From Deltaproteobacteria bacterium (GTDB lineage: Bacteria; Bdellovibrionota_B; Oligoflexia; Oligoflexales; Bog-1112), in assembly GCA_020635195.1 (NCBI GenBank), contig JACKAG010000003.1, forward strand, positions 62,001 through 126,000: a stretch of 64,000 bases of DNA, in the 5' to 3' direction. Numbering within the stretch: position 1 is the stretch's first letter; every line of letters begins with the position of its first letter. Made by a program: the position numbers and the translations under genes. Below, piece after piece: positions 53,518 to 61,743 of the stretch. The notes below the pieces were generated by a model that had not been told where the DNA came from, did not search any database, and saw only the letters and a program-made list of their open reading frames with translations.

Positions 53518-54168
53518 ATGAATCATGAGCAGTTACAGATTTCCGAGATTTATGACAGTATTCAGGGGGAGTCTTCCTGGGCAGGATGGCCCTGCACTTT
53601 TATCAGGCTGACAGGCTGTCCTCTCAGATGTCGCTGGTGTGATACGGCACATGCTTTTAAGGGTGGGGAGACTCTGTCTGTTTCTGAGATTCTGGACAGA
53701 GTCCGGGCACTCAGTCCACGGCTTGTGGAACTGACAGGGGGCGAGCCATTGGCACAGGAGGGGGTTCTTCCTCTGATGCATGCTCTTGCCAGTGATGGTT
53801 ATGAGCTTTTGATGGAAACGGGAGGGTCCCTGTCTCTGAAGCAGGTTCCTGATTTTGTGAACGTCGTGATGGACCTTAAGTGTCCTGATAGCGGCATGAG
53901 TGAGCATAACTGCTATGATAATATCCGCTATCTGAAAAAGACAGATGAGGTGAAATTTGTCATTGCCTCCGAACAGGACTTCTTATGGGCTTTTGATAAG
54001 GTCAGAGAATATAAACTCTCTTCTCTGTGTAAAGTCCTTATGTCTCCGGCCTGGGGTCTGGTGAGCCCGGAGGACCTGGTTCGCTGGATGCTTGAATCCG
54101 GAGTTCAGGCAAAGCTTAATCTTCAGCTTCATAAATTCATCTGGCACCCCAGAAAGAAAGGTGTCTGA
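53518..54168 (+). CDS. queE: 7-carboxy-7-deazaguanine synthase (radical SAM)
   Basis: About 216 residues from ATG 53518; an ATG at 53476 gives 14 more residues and cannot be excluded. QueE turns 6-carboxytetrahydropterin into 7-carboxy-7-deazaguanine on the way to queuosine. The radical-SAM cluster motif is CPLRCRWC (C34, C38, C41 in CX3CX2C), preceded by ISEIYDSIQGESSWAGWPC, and followed by the SAM-binding LTGGEPL and LMETGGS. The C-terminal LNLQLHKFIW is typical of QueE. Other queuosine genes are not in the window. Confidence 0.93.
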   Translation: MNHEQLQISEIYDSIQGESSWAGWPCTFIRLTGCPLRCRWCDTAHAFKGGETLSVSEILDRVRALSPRLVELTGGEPLAQEGVLPLMHALASDGYELLMETGGSLSLKQVPDFVNVVMDLKCPDSGMSEHNCYDNIRYLKKTDEVKFVIASEQDFLWAFDKVREYKLSSLCKVLMSPAWGLVSPEDLVRWMLESGVQAKLNLQLHKFIWHPRKKGV

Positions 54169-54270
54169 TCGAAGAACATACCGTATTTCTTCAGGTTTTG
54201 CGAAGTCTGCCCGGGCTTTTTAAAGAATATCAAAGCCATAGGGGACAGATGAAAAACATGTCATGTTTGT

Positions 54271-54903
54271 TTACGGATTGCTCCAGAGTCCGGGCCGGTG
54301 TTTAAACGAGACGAAAGGATGTTCCGGATCGCAGTAGGGGCTTTTAGGTATCTGTATTTTCTGAGGCGTTTCTTTGGTCAGGAGCAGGAGCAAACCCTTT
54401 GCCAGGGTACAAACATATGTAGCATCGGAGATCTCTTCTGAGCTGAAAACTTTCAGATCCATTGCCAGCCTGCGAGGGAGGAGAGCGTCGTCCACTTCTG
54501 GCTTGCCAGCATCCTGCTGCCGGACCCAGGCATGGCTCACTTCTGCCGGACAGCCGGAAGATCCATGGTCGAACGTGCGGTCAATCCTCACCTGATACCA
54601 TTCCGCTTCCTGAGAGACGATGACCATTCTGGAATCGGCAGGGATCTGGCAGAGCGCAGTTCCTCCTTCCTGTTCTCCGGCCTGATCTTCCCATAGTGTC
54701 ACAGGAGAGGGCGCCAGCAATAAGGCTTTCGGAGGCAGGGGGCTGGCTAATCTGCTGTTGTTTTCCGGTGCCACTGTTGTTGTGACAGGCATTTCCTGGT
54801 TTCCGGGCTCTTGAGGCTTATCCTCCGGAGCCGTGTTGCCTTCACCGTGGCAGGAAATGACTAAGATTAAGAGACAAAAGATAAGGGAGAGTTTTTTTAT
54901 CAT
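54271..54903 (-). CDS. Lipoprotein with SH3-like domain
   Basis: 210 residues. Signal peptide ending in the lipobox VISC (IFCLLILVISC), a Pro/Glu/Thr-rich linker, then ALCQIPADSRMVIVSQEAEWYQVRI, which has the spacing and W-Y-x-V pattern of a bacterial SH3b domain. Cys residues in the second half may pair. Not recognised beyond that. It stands alone on the minus strand next to the disordered region at 54.9-56 kb. Confidence 0.62.
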   Translation of the reverse strand: MIKKLSLIFCLLILVISCHGEGNTAPEDKPQEPGNQEMPVTTTVAPENNSRLASPLPPKALLLAPSPVTLWEDQAGEQEGGTALCQIPADSRMVIVSQEAEWYQVRIDRTFDHGSSGCPAEVSHAWVRQQDAGKPEVDDALLPRRLAMDLKVFSSEEISDATYVCTLAKGLLLLLTKETPQKIQIPKSPYCDPEHPFVSFKHRPGLWSNP

Positions 54904-55390
54904 AATGAAAATCGTTCCGGAAATTCGTTTCTTAAAGTCACGTTGCTATCTTATCGACATCTTCTCAGGATAAGTTGAGCAAAAAAAACTCGGAACTTCT
55001 CAGGACAGCTCTTTACAGGCTGGAGGACAGAAGTGATGGCCCTGAATAATCATAAAGAGCTGAGATATACAGTGGTTTTCTCGGGAGCTGTGAGGATGCA
55101 TGCAGACAGGCTGGAGTCAGTTTTGATGAGGTCTGCATTATGGCCAGCATCTCAGAAAGGAGCTTCAGGAGCTAGCTGAGAGAGGGTAAGGTGGCCTAAC
55201 GTCGTAACGGTCCGGAAAACCAATCAGTTTTACAAGGATGCTCTGAAAAAGGAAGGGAACTCTGAAAAATCCTGTAGGATTTTCTCGTGGTTGAGAGTGA
55301 GACTTTAATAATTACTGAAACTTTTTTTGATTTTTGATATTTTTTCAACTCTTGTCTATACAGGAATCTGATCGGGAAAAGGATCACAAC
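54904..55390. other. 487-base gap with a fragment of the phage regulator leader
   Basis: No gene is supported. Bases ~55011-55050 (around GGAGGACAGA) match the junction at 60087-60130, where the small membrane protein gene ends and the HTH regulator begins, with several differences. This looks like a degraded extra copy of that junction. The last 90 bases are AT-rich and lead into the signal-peptide gene at 55391. Confidence 0.5.
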
Positions 55391-55832
55391 ATGAGACTTT
55401 TATTGCCAGGTTTATTTGCTATCATTTTCAGTGGCAGTCTGGCTCTTGGGGTGGAGAGCGGCTATGGCAAGCTTGATAATTCTCAGGGTCAAAGACAGGG
55501 GAAAAAACAAGTAAGATTCAACCCTTCTATTGATTTCATTGAACCTTCTATTGCACTGTGTTCAGAGGAGGTCGCGTCGTGGGGCTTCGTATCAGATAAC
55601 TCCCGGGCAAGTTGTCATAATGGGTGGTTTATCATTTGTCGCTATTGCTGGATATAAGTATTTCGCAAGTAAGTCAGCAGAAGAAACTGAAACTCCTGAG
55701 GATGGCATCATCGGGGCTATGGATAGCGGCATTGACTCTGTTCTTAATGGCGCAGATCCTTCGCTCCTCCCGGAACCCGGTCTTGTTCCGGTAGGCACTG
55801 ATCTTGTGCCGGTTATCCATCCTTGTAGGTAA
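55391..55832 (+). pseudogene. Broken exported protein gene, frameshifted and truncated by an IS21 end
   Basis: ATG 55391 (AAAAGGATCACAAC upstream, as in the ankyrin genes) begins a signal peptide MRLLLPGLFAIIFSGSLALG. The first frame runs to a stop at 55655-55657, but protein-like sequence moves to the +1-offset frame near 55570-55600, where ITPGQVVIMGGLSFVAIAGYKYFA (a membrane segment) and an acidic Glu/Pro tail appear. The last codons (Cys-Arg-stop at 55824-55832) come from the terminal bases of the IS21 remnant. No ankyrin repeats are visible. It may once have belonged to the same secreted family as its neighbours. Confidence 0.5.
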
Positions 55833-56020
55833 TCACTCCATTCCGGCGCTAATCAGCCCAAAGCCAGACGGATGGCATTTGTCCTACATCCCCAGCTTAT
55901 GATGAGATGATTAATTTCCCATGGATTCTTTGAGTCGAAAGAAATCTCCCTCAATCTTTAAAACTTCAGCATGATGTGTCAGACGGTCAATCATCGCTGT
56001 GAGGCAGGAGGCTGACGGAA
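55824..56020 (-). mobile_element. IS21-family element remnant (end plus IstB C-terminus)
   Basis: Reading the minus strand to the stop at 55912-55914 gives TAMIDRLTHHAEVLKIEG and FRLKESMGN, the C-terminus of an IstB-type helper ATPase. The 88 bases beyond it end at TGTAGGTAATCACTCC (55824), an IS21-like terminus beginning with TG. The rest of the element (IstA and most of IstB) is gone, and its inner edge is joined directly to the truncated HTH gene copy at about 56020-56036. Confidence 0.65.
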
Positions 56021-56355
56021 ATATCGTGTTCCAGCTCTTGAAATCTCAGAAAGACAAGGGCGCTGATATCTGCCTTAAGAATCTCAAAGACTATGGTGCC
56101 ACATTAGGCGGAACGATCCTTGCCCTGAGCAGACTTCGGAAGATGAATGAGTCGAAATTATCTCAGCGTCTTGGTCTGTCCGTTTATCAGTTGCAGAAGA
56201 TTAAGAGGGGCAAGGCACCTCCAGATTTCCTGATTCTTGCGGAACTTGCCGAAGTTCTTGACTGCCCGGTGACATCCCTTCTGGAGCTGCGTATCCGTGA
56301 TGATTTGCGCAGATGTGGCATGAATCTGGATGTCCGCGTCCGTGGAGCTGCGTGA
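55999..56355 (+). CDS. HTH regulator, N-terminally truncated copy
   Basis: 118 residues if it starts at GTG 55999, but the first ~13 codons are read through IS21 remnant DNA. From base 56036 on it is nearly identical to the C-terminal two thirds of the intact gene at 60111-60608. The shared part carries a Cro/CI-type helix-turn-helix (MNESKLSQRLGLSVYQLQKIKRGKAPPDF) with the recognition helix around SVYQLQKIKRG. The N-terminal ~50 residues of the intact copy are lost. It may be non-functional. Confidence 0.6.
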   Translation: MRQEADGNIVFQLLKSQKDKGADICLKNLKDYGATLGGTILALSRLRKMNESKLSQRLGLSVYQLQKIKRGKAPPDFLILAELAEVLDCPVTSLLELRIRDDLRRCGMNLDVRVRGAA

Positions 56356-56375
56356 GAGCGAGCTTTCTGGAGTCG

Positions 56376-56404
56376 TTGAGACTTTTCCTGCTTTTTGATA
56401 CCTT
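56376..56404 (+). promoter_or_regulatory. Candidate promoter of ankyrin gene, copy 1
   Basis: TTGAGA, 17-base spacer, TACCTT. The same layout recurs at 60629 and 61610 in copied DNA, with changes inside the -10 box but none in the -35 box or spacer length. Confidence 0.45.
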
Positions 56405-56467
56405 TCTGAGTCTTGTACACACAGGATTTCATCTGACAGGTCATCGGATCAGGAGAAGGATCAGAAC

Positions 56468-57127
56468 GTGAGAGTCTTATTATCAGCTTTGTTTATGATT
56501 TTGGGAAGCAATCTGGCTGTGGGGGCAGGAAATTTCCCGCCATATAAGGGAGAGGCGCCTCTCGTCATTGCAGCAAGATATGGTCATCAGGAGGCTGTGG
56601 GCTTGCTTATTGATCTTGGTGCAGATGTGAATAAGGCTGACAAGTATGGCGAGACCCCCCTCTGGTTGGCAGCAAGGAATAGGAACAAAGATCTTACATC
56701 GCTTCTCCTCCAGTCTGGGGCGTATGTGAATAAGGCTGACAATGATGGCCGGACCCCTCTCTCTCAGGCAACGTGGTATTGGCACAAAGAGGTTGCAGAA
56801 CTTCTCATCGCTGCTGGGGCTGATGTGAATAAGGCTGACAAGTATGGCGAGACCCCCCTCTCTAATACAGCGAAGAATGGGAACAAAGAGGTTGCAGAGT
56901 TTCTCATCGCTGCTGGGGCTGATGTGAATAAGGCTGACAATGATGGCATGACCCCCCTCTCTAAGGCAGTGTGGTGTTGGCGCACAGCTGTTGCAGAGCT
57001 TCTCATCACAGCTGGAGCGGATGTGAATAAGGCTGACAAGTGGGGCTGGACTCCCATTTATTGGGCAGCGCGGCATAGGCACAAAGATTTTGCAGAGCTT
57101 TTGAAAGCAGCCGGAGCAACAAAATAA
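56468..57127 (+). CDS. Secreted ankyrin-repeat protein, phage-region copy 1
   Basis: 219 residues from GTG 56468, with GAAGGATCAGAAC upstream. Signal peptide MRVLLSALFMILGSNLAVGAG. About six 33-residue ankyrin repeats follow, each with TPL..A......VAELLI..GADVNKAD, so the repeats are nearly uniform and also visible as ~99-bp DNA repeats. It ends in LLKAAGATK. It sits between an HTH regulator copy and a broken tail-protein gene, in the same order as the other copies. The target is unknown; extracellular or host protein binding is inference. Confidence 0.85.
   Translation: MRVLLSALFMILGSNLAVGAGNFPPYKGEAPLVIAARYGHQEAVGLLIDLGADVNKADKYGETPLWLAARNRNKDLTSLLLQSGAYVNKADNDGRTPLSQATWYWHKEVAELLIAAGADVNKADKYGETPLSNTAKNGNKEVAEFLIAAGADVNKADNDGMTPLSKAVWCWRTAVAELLITAGADVNKADKWGWTPIYWAARHRHKDFAELLKAAGATK
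56575..57115 (+). repeat. Tandem ~99-bp repeats encoding ankyrin units
   Basis: Each unit contains GATGTGAATAAGGCTGACAA and ACCCCCCTCTCT-like stretches at regular ~99-base spacing. High DNA identity between units allows unit gain or loss by recombination. Confidence 0.8.
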
Positions 57128-57626
57128 GCTCCTGCTCTTTGTTCTTTACCCTCTTAACGCAAAAAACATGACTAAACGCAATAAAACTGCGGAAACATCT
57201 TTGCTTTCGTAGCCTTTCTTCTTATCATGAGCATGTACCGTAAATCGGGTGGCCCACACACTCACAGGACAGAGGCTGATACGAGTCAGCTTTTCGTTTG
57301 AATATGCCAGACAGTTCCTGAAAGAGACTGAAAAAGACATCAGAAAAGCCACCAGAACGTCGATGAATGAGGCGATCTCTGTTGCCCACAGAGAAGGTGC
57401 GAGGATCATGGAGCGGGAACGCCACATGAAACTTAAGGGAAACAAGGGCAGATCCTACAAGAAACAAAGCAAAAAGAAACATTACAATCTGAGAACGGGC
57501 CTTGCCAGTATCTGGGATCAGAGAAATCCGTGTCCCTGATTTATCTGACAGAAGGACGCAGGCGTCCGGAAAAGCAGAAGGGCAAAGCTCTCAGAGACAG
57601 ACGAAGGCTCCGGATCAGCATCAGGG
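57127..57626 (+). repeat. Segmental duplication, copy 1 (ankyrin 3' spacer and tail gene)
   Basis: Bases 57127-57626 match 62544-63044 closely (GTACCGTAAATCGGGTGGCC and the following CACACACTCACAGGACAGAGG are shared). The similarity ends at about 57626, where the inverted ankyrin gene begins. Confidence 0.85.
57276..57626 (+). pseudogene. Tail-protein-Z-like gene, broken copy
   Basis: Copy of the intact gene at 62692-63321. The start ATG reads CTG (57276), a T is missing in GCCAGTATCTGGG compared with GCCAGTATTCTGGG, which shifts the frame after LASI, and the 3' half has been replaced by the adjoining ankyrin gene. The first frame still encodes FSFEYARQFLKETEKDIRKA and the later frame LTEGRRRPEKQKGKALRD. 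Confidence 0.82.
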
Positions 57627-57651
57627 AGTCTGGTGGGAATAGGATCTCGTA

Positions 57652-58503
57652 TTATTCTGTTGCTCCGGCAGCAGTGAGAAGTTTTACAATCTCTATGTGT
57701 CCCTCCTTCTTTGCCTGATTGATGGGGGTTCTGCCAGCATTGTTAGCCTTATTCACATCCGCCCCAGCTGCGATGAAAAGCCTCACAACATCTTTATGCC
57801 CACGCATCGCTGCCCAAGATAGGGGGGTTGTTCCATCATAGTCAGCCTGATTTACATCAGCCCCAGCATCGATGAGAGCCTGCACGATCTCTGTGCGACC
57901 ATTTATCGATGCCAAAGAGATGGGGCTCTGGCCCTGATTTTCAGGCTGATTTACATCAGCCCCAGCATCGATGAGAGCCTGCACGATCTCTGTGCGACCA
58001 TTTATCGATGCACACCAGAGGGGGGTCCTGCCATTAATGTCAGCCTTATTCACATCCACCCCCTGCTGGATGAGAAGCTCTGTAACATCTTTGTGCCCAT
58101 TCTCCGTTGCACAAAAGAGTGGGGTATAGCTAAAGCCATCAACCTTGTTCACATCAGCCCCAGCATCGATGAGAGCTCGCACCGTTTTTATGTCCCCATT
58201 CGACGCTGCACTATGGAACGGGGTTCTGCTCTCTTTGTTAGCCTTATTCACATCAGCTCCAGCATCGATGAGAAGCTCTGCAACATCTTTGTGCCCATTC
58301 TCCGCTGCCCAAAAGAGGGGAGTACTATCATAATTGTTAGCCTTATTCACATCTGCGCCAAGATCAATAAGCAAGCCCACAGCTTCCAGACGACCCTTCT
58401 TTGCAGCAATGACGAGAGGCGTCTCTCCCGGTCTGATAGTTCCTGCCCCCATAGTCAGACTGCTGCCTGAAAGCATAAACAAAACTGATAATAAGATTCT
58501 CAT
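57652..58503 (-). CDS. Secreted ankyrin-repeat protein, inverted
   Basis: 283 residues, ATG 58503 with AAAGGAAAAGG upstream. Signal peptide MRILLSVLFMLSGSSLTMGAG, close to those of the other copies. About eight ankyrin repeats, two of them (INGRTEIVQALIDAGADVNQ) identical in protein. It ends LLTAAGATE. This gene lies on the opposite strand to the rest of the phage region, and its 3' edge abuts the truncated tail gene, so it marks an inversion or insertion breakpoint. Its 5' region does not share the TTGAGA promoter of the other copies. Confidence 0.85.
   Translation of the reverse strand: MRILLSVLFMLSGSSLTMGAGTIRPGETPLVIAAKKGRLEAVGLLIDLGADVNKANNYDSTPLFWAAENGHKDVAELLIDAGADVNKANKESRTPFHSAASNGDIKTVRALIDAGADVNKVDGFSYTPLFCATENGHKDVTELLIQQGVDVNKADINGRTPLWCASINGRTEIVQALIDAGADVNQPENQGQSPISLASINGRTEIVQALIDAGADVNQADYDGTTPLSWAAMRGHKDVVRLFIAAGADVNKANNAGRTPINQAKKEGHIEIVKLLTAAGATE
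57690..58400 (-). repeat. Tandem ~99-bp ankyrin DNA repeats
   Basis: Units repeat every ~99 bases; the two units around 57845-57945 and 57944-58043 share a run of more than 60 identical bases. Confidence 0.75.
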
Positions 58504-58738
58504 GCTGTGAGCCTTTTCCTTTAATTATTCAGGCTGATGCTTCCTGAAGGAGTCTCAGTTTCTTTTAATCCCTGCGTAAGAAAGCAGTCGCAACATAGCA
58601 AAAGACTAAAAATCCTGCAACAATTGCCAAAAAGATCTCCACTAAGCTCGCGAACTTTCTCCGGGATTTCCCGCCACAACCTTAAAAGCCCTGAGCCGCA
58701 AAGAATATCACTAAACGAACAAAAACAACCTTTTTAGC

Positions 58739-59180
58739 ATGAAACAGGCTCCTCCGGAATCCACACAGGACGAACAGGGGGGCTACTGGGCAGATCTGAC
58801 AGACAGAAAAAGCATGGGCTCCTACCTCTGGCTTTTCAGCAGGGAAGTGCCAGGCGATGAAACCATGTTCCGCATCAGACAGGAGGCTCTGAGCGCTCTG
58901 GAATGGCTGATTAGTGCCGGAATGGGGCGATTACCTACACTTCTTTCTGTACCATGCAGAATCAGTAGAAAGTCTGGAGCAGCAGACGGAGTTTCCGGCC
59001 CTGGTGAGGAAGCAGACTCCGAAAGATAAGGCCGTTGCCGCCTCCCTGACCACAGCTCTGGCCTACTGGCTGCGGGATATTCTGCTTCTGCCCCGGGTGG
59101 ATGATTCCGGCAGCATGGACAGAAGAAACGACACAGGCAGCGGAATCGAGGCACTGAATAAACGAATTTTCGGGAAGTGA
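58739..59180 (+). pseudogene. Phage-like gene of unknown function, frameshifted
   Basis: Starts at ATG 58739 (MKQAPPESTQDEQGGYWADL). Protein-like sequence changes frame near 58915-58925: the first frame ends as MGRLPTLLSVPCRISRK..., while the other continues as VPEWGDYLHFFLYHAES and ALAYWLRDILLLPRVDD to the stop at 59180. I do not recognise the family. It is the first gene of a tightly packed early-phage-like block. Confidence 0.5.
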
Positions 59181-59183
59181 TCT

Positions 59184-59598
59184 ATGGGAATCAATACATA
59201 TTTTTTGGGCTGTCTCGGGCGTGATTCTGAGGTGAAACAGTCAGAAAGGGTTGCTTATGCAGTCTTTTCTGTGGCGATATCCGGACAGAGAAAAGATGAG
59301 CCGGAGTAGCTTGGACTGCTGTTTTTTCGGGGAAAGAGCCTACAAAGTGGCTCCGTACCTCAGCAAGGGAAGCCGAGTCATGGTCAGCGGAGTTCTGAAA
59401 AAAGAGCTGTATACAGATCAGCACGGTAAGGCCCGTTGTCAGCTGAAGGTCATGGTCAGAGACCTGGATCTCTGCGGACAGATGCAGGAGCAGCGCCCGC
59501 AGCAGCCTCAGTCCTCTCATCGTTACCCGCAGAACACGCAGACGCAGGCAGCTCGCCGGAATGCTCCGGCTCCGCCTGTCGATGATCTGCCTTTCTGA
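59184..59598 (+). pseudogene. ssb: Single-stranded DNA-binding protein gene with a frameshift
   Basis: ATG 59184 with GGGAAG upstream starts MGINTYFLGCLGRDSEVKQ and continues through AVFSVAISGQRKDEPE to a TAG at 59307-59309. Removing one base there restores LDCCFFGERAYKVAPYLSKG and VMVSGVLKKEL, the second half of the OB fold, then a Gln-rich linker and the acidic tip VDDLPF that binds partner proteins in SSB. One extra base therefore breaks an otherwise complete SSB of phage or plasmid type. Confidence 0.8.
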
Positions 59599-59613
59599 TG
59601 GGGAGGAAAGAAC

Positions 59614-59955
59614 GTGAAAAGCTCCAGTGCAAAAGCAAAGGGCAGAAGAGCTGCCGCAGAAATCAGGGAAATCATCCTGCAAACCTTTCCGTAACTATCA
59701 GGAGATGATGTCCGCGTGACACCTTCAGGTGTGCAGGGTGAGGATCTTCAGTTAAGTCCACGGGCAAGGGAAGTGTTGCCCTTTTCCTTCGAGATGAAAA
59801 ACAGAGAGAGGCTGAATATCTGGGAAACCATGGAACAGGCCAGACGCCACTCGGAAAAAAGCGGCTACAGAGCTGTGGCTGTCTTCAGACGTAACCGGGC
59901 TCCCTTTCATGTCTGCATGGAACTGGATTCCTTTCTCTGGCTCCTTGGCGGATAG
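59614..59955 (+). pseudogene. Phage-type nuclease-like gene with an in-frame stop
   Basis: GTG 59614 has GGAGG upstream and starts MKSSSAKAKGRRAAAEIREI. After LQTFP a TAA (59692-59694) replaces the residue expected before LSGDDVRV, and the frame then continues VQGEDLQLSPRAREVLPFSF, EMKNRERLNIWETMEQA and AVFRRNRAPFHVCM to 59955. The GEDLQLSP...E-KN-E-LNIW pattern is that of small phage PD-(D/E)XK-like putative endonucleases. A single G-to-T change at a GAA codon would explain the stop. Confidence 0.68.
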
Positions 59956-59959
59956 GCAG

Positions 59960-60124
59960 ATGAAGATTGAAGATCTGGATAACAAGCTGATCGGCACCCT
60001 GATCTCTGCTGTGATCTTCATTCTCTATCATGAAATCCAGCAGATTGCGGAAGCTCAGAGGCGGACAGAGGAACTAATAAGAACGATCCTTTACCGGATG
60101 GAGGACAGAAATGACAGGCCCTGA
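59960..60124 (+). CDS. Small phage-like protein
   Basis: 54 residues from ATG 59960 (MKIEDLDNKLIGTLISAVIF). One weakly hydrophobic segment, then a charged helix. No family recognised. Its end overlaps the start of the HTH gene at 60111, as expected for a compact phage operon. Confidence 0.45.
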   Translation: MKIEDLDNKLIGTLISAVIFILYHEIQQIAEAQRRTEELIRTILYRMEDRNDRP

Positions 60125-60608
60125 ATATCTGGAAAATCTCCGGCTTCGTGCATATGTGGCAAGAGTCCGGCTGTCGGATGCCTTTATTCTGGCGGGGCTT
60201 CATCCCTGCAATATCAGCCGCGGGAAGTCCGGAAACACCATAAACCCAAGGAAGAGGCATGTCAGAGCGGTTCATAAGGCCATCATCCTTCTGAAATCTC
60301 AGAAAGACAAGGGCGCTGATATCTGCCTTAAGAATCTCAAAGACTATGGTGCCACATTAGGCGGAACGATCCTTGCCCTGAGCAGACTTCGGAAGATGAA
60401 TGAGTCGAAATTATCTCAGCGTCTTGGTCTGTCCGTTTATCAGCTGCAGAAGATTAAGAGGGGCAAGGCACCCCCTGATTTCCGGATTCTTGCGGAACTT
60501 GCCGAAGTTCTGGACTGCCCGGTGGCGTCACTTCTGGATCTGCGTATCCGTGATGATCTCCGCAGATGTGGTATGAATCTGGATGTCCACGTCCGTGGAG
60601 CTGCGTGA
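60111..60608 (+). CDS. Helix-turn-helix transcriptional regulator (intact copy)
   Basis: 165 residues; ATG 60111 has GGAGG six bases upstream. A basic N-terminal part resembles an extra DNA-binding helix pair (LRLRAYVARVRLSDAFILAG), and the C-terminal half has the Cro/CI-type HTH (NESKLSQRLGLSVYQLQKIK) followed by AELAEVLDCPVASLLDL. Fits a phage repressor or moron regulator. It directly precedes a promoter candidate and an ankyrin gene and may control it. The truncated copy is at 55999. Confidence 0.8.
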   Translation: MTGPEYLENLRLRAYVARVRLSDAFILAGLHPCNISRGKSGNTINPRKRHVRAVHKAIILLKSQKDKGADICLKNLKDYGATLGGTILALSRLRKMNESKLSQRLGLSVYQLQKIKRGKAPPDFRILAELAEVLDCPVASLLDLRIRDDLRRCGMNLDVHVRGAA

Positions 60609-60665
60609 GAGCAAGATTTCAGGAGTCGTTGAGACTTTTCCTGCTTTTTGATACATTTCCGGACC
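60295..60665 (+). repeat. Segmental duplication, copy 2 (regulator 3' part and promoter)
   Basis: Nearly identical to 56036-56406, including the HTH coding part and the TTGAGA-17-TAnnTT element. The third copy (61590-61640) keeps only the promoter part. Confidence 0.85.
60629..60657 (+). promoter_or_regulatory. Candidate promoter of ankyrin gene, copy 2
   Basis: TTGAGA, 17-base spacer, TACATT, 65 bases before the ankyrin start at 60722. Confidence 0.45.
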
Positions 60666-60721
60666 TGGTGCGAACAAGATTTTAGACAACAGGTCATCCG
60701 ATCAGGGGAAGGACTACAGAA

Positions 60722-61535
60722 ATGAGAGTCTTATTATCAGTTTTTTTTATGCTTTTAGGCAGCAATATGGCTGTGGGAATGTGGCTCTACCCAAGTGATA
60801 CGCCTCTTATCGCTGCTGCAAGGAATGGTCATCCTGAAGCTGTGGAGTTGCTCCTTGAGAGTGGAGCGGATATCGATAAGGCTGACAATAATGGCAATAC
60901 CCCCCTTTATTGGGCAGCAGAGAAAGGGCACAGCGCTGTTGTAAAGCTTCTCATCCAGTATGGAGTAAAGGTGGATGAGGCTAACAAGTATGGCTGGACC
61001 CCCCTCCATATGGCAGCGAGGTATGGGCACAAAGCTGTTGCAGAGCTTCTCATTCAGTATGGTGCGGATGTGAATAAGGCTACCGATTGGGGCTATACCC
61101 CCCTCCCTGAGGCAGCGGTGAAAGGGCACAAAGAGATTGTGGAGCTTCTCCTTTCAGCTGGGGCAGATGTGAATAAGGCTGACAATGATGGCGCGACCCC
61201 TCTCTATAAGGCAGCGGTGAAAGGGCACAAAGAGATTGTGGAGCTTCTCCTTTCAGCTGGGGCAGAGGTGAATAAGGCTGACAATGAATGGATGGGCTCC
61301 CCTCTTTTGGGCAGCGAGGAATGGGCACAGAGCTGTTGCAGAGCTTCTCATTCAGGCTGGGGCGGATGTGAATCAGGCTGACAATGATGGCAGGAGCCCC
61401 CTCTATTGGGCAGCGTGGCAGGGTAAGAAAGATATCGTAGAACTTCTCATCGCAGCTGGAGCGGATGTGAAAAAAGATAAATCTGGATGCAAATGTTCCG
61501 TCATGTACGCAAGCCGGGGCATACTCCTACGATAG
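60722..61535 (+). pseudogene. Secreted ankyrin-repeat gene with a one-base insertion
   Basis: ATG 60722 (GAAGGACTACAGA upstream) gives signal peptide MRVLLSVFFMLLGSNMAVG and five full ankyrin repeats. Near 61285 the text AATGAATGG has one A more than AATGATGG in the sister repeats; deleting it restores DNDGWAPLFWAARNGH and two more repeats, up to the stop at 61533-61535. As read, the protein ends at 61381 after an aberrant tail. A length-variable or decaying gene, or a sequencing slip, are all possible. Confidence 0.75.
60800..61480 (+). repeat. Tandem ~99-bp ankyrin DNA repeats
   Basis: Regular ~99-base units; two consecutive units (around 61105-61300) share the run AAAGGGCACAAAGAGATTGT and are almost identical, suggesting recent unit duplication. 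Confidence 0.78.
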
Positions 61536-61609
61536 CCTGTCTTTCTCTCTCCAGACGCTGAAAAGTCATGGAGAATGTTCGGGTGTTGAGAGCGAGCTTT
61601 CAGGAGTCG

Positions 61610-61638
61610 TTGAGATTTTTCCTGCTTTTTGATATCTT
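61610..61638 (+). promoter_or_regulatory. Candidate promoter of ankyrin gene, copy 3
   Basis: TTGAGA, 17-base spacer, TATCTT, the best -10 match of the three copies. It is 106 bases from the ATG at 61744, further than in the other copies. Confidence 0.45.
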
Positions 61639-61743
61639 CCTGAGCCTGCACATAGGGCATCTGACAGGTCAGGGAGGATCACAACAGAGAGTTCTGCGTG
61701 AATTATCAGCTCCAGGATATGATTTCATGAATAAGAACAGGAA

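Noticed and set aside
53054..53518. 154-codon plus-strand frame between cutA and queE
   Set aside because: Two fifths of it is antisense to cutA, and the rest has no start signal or family resemblance.
56575..57115. Regularly spaced repeats that might suggest a CRISPR array
   Set aside because: Units are ~99 bases, back to back, in frame and encode ankyrin repeats; no unique spacers and no cas genes.
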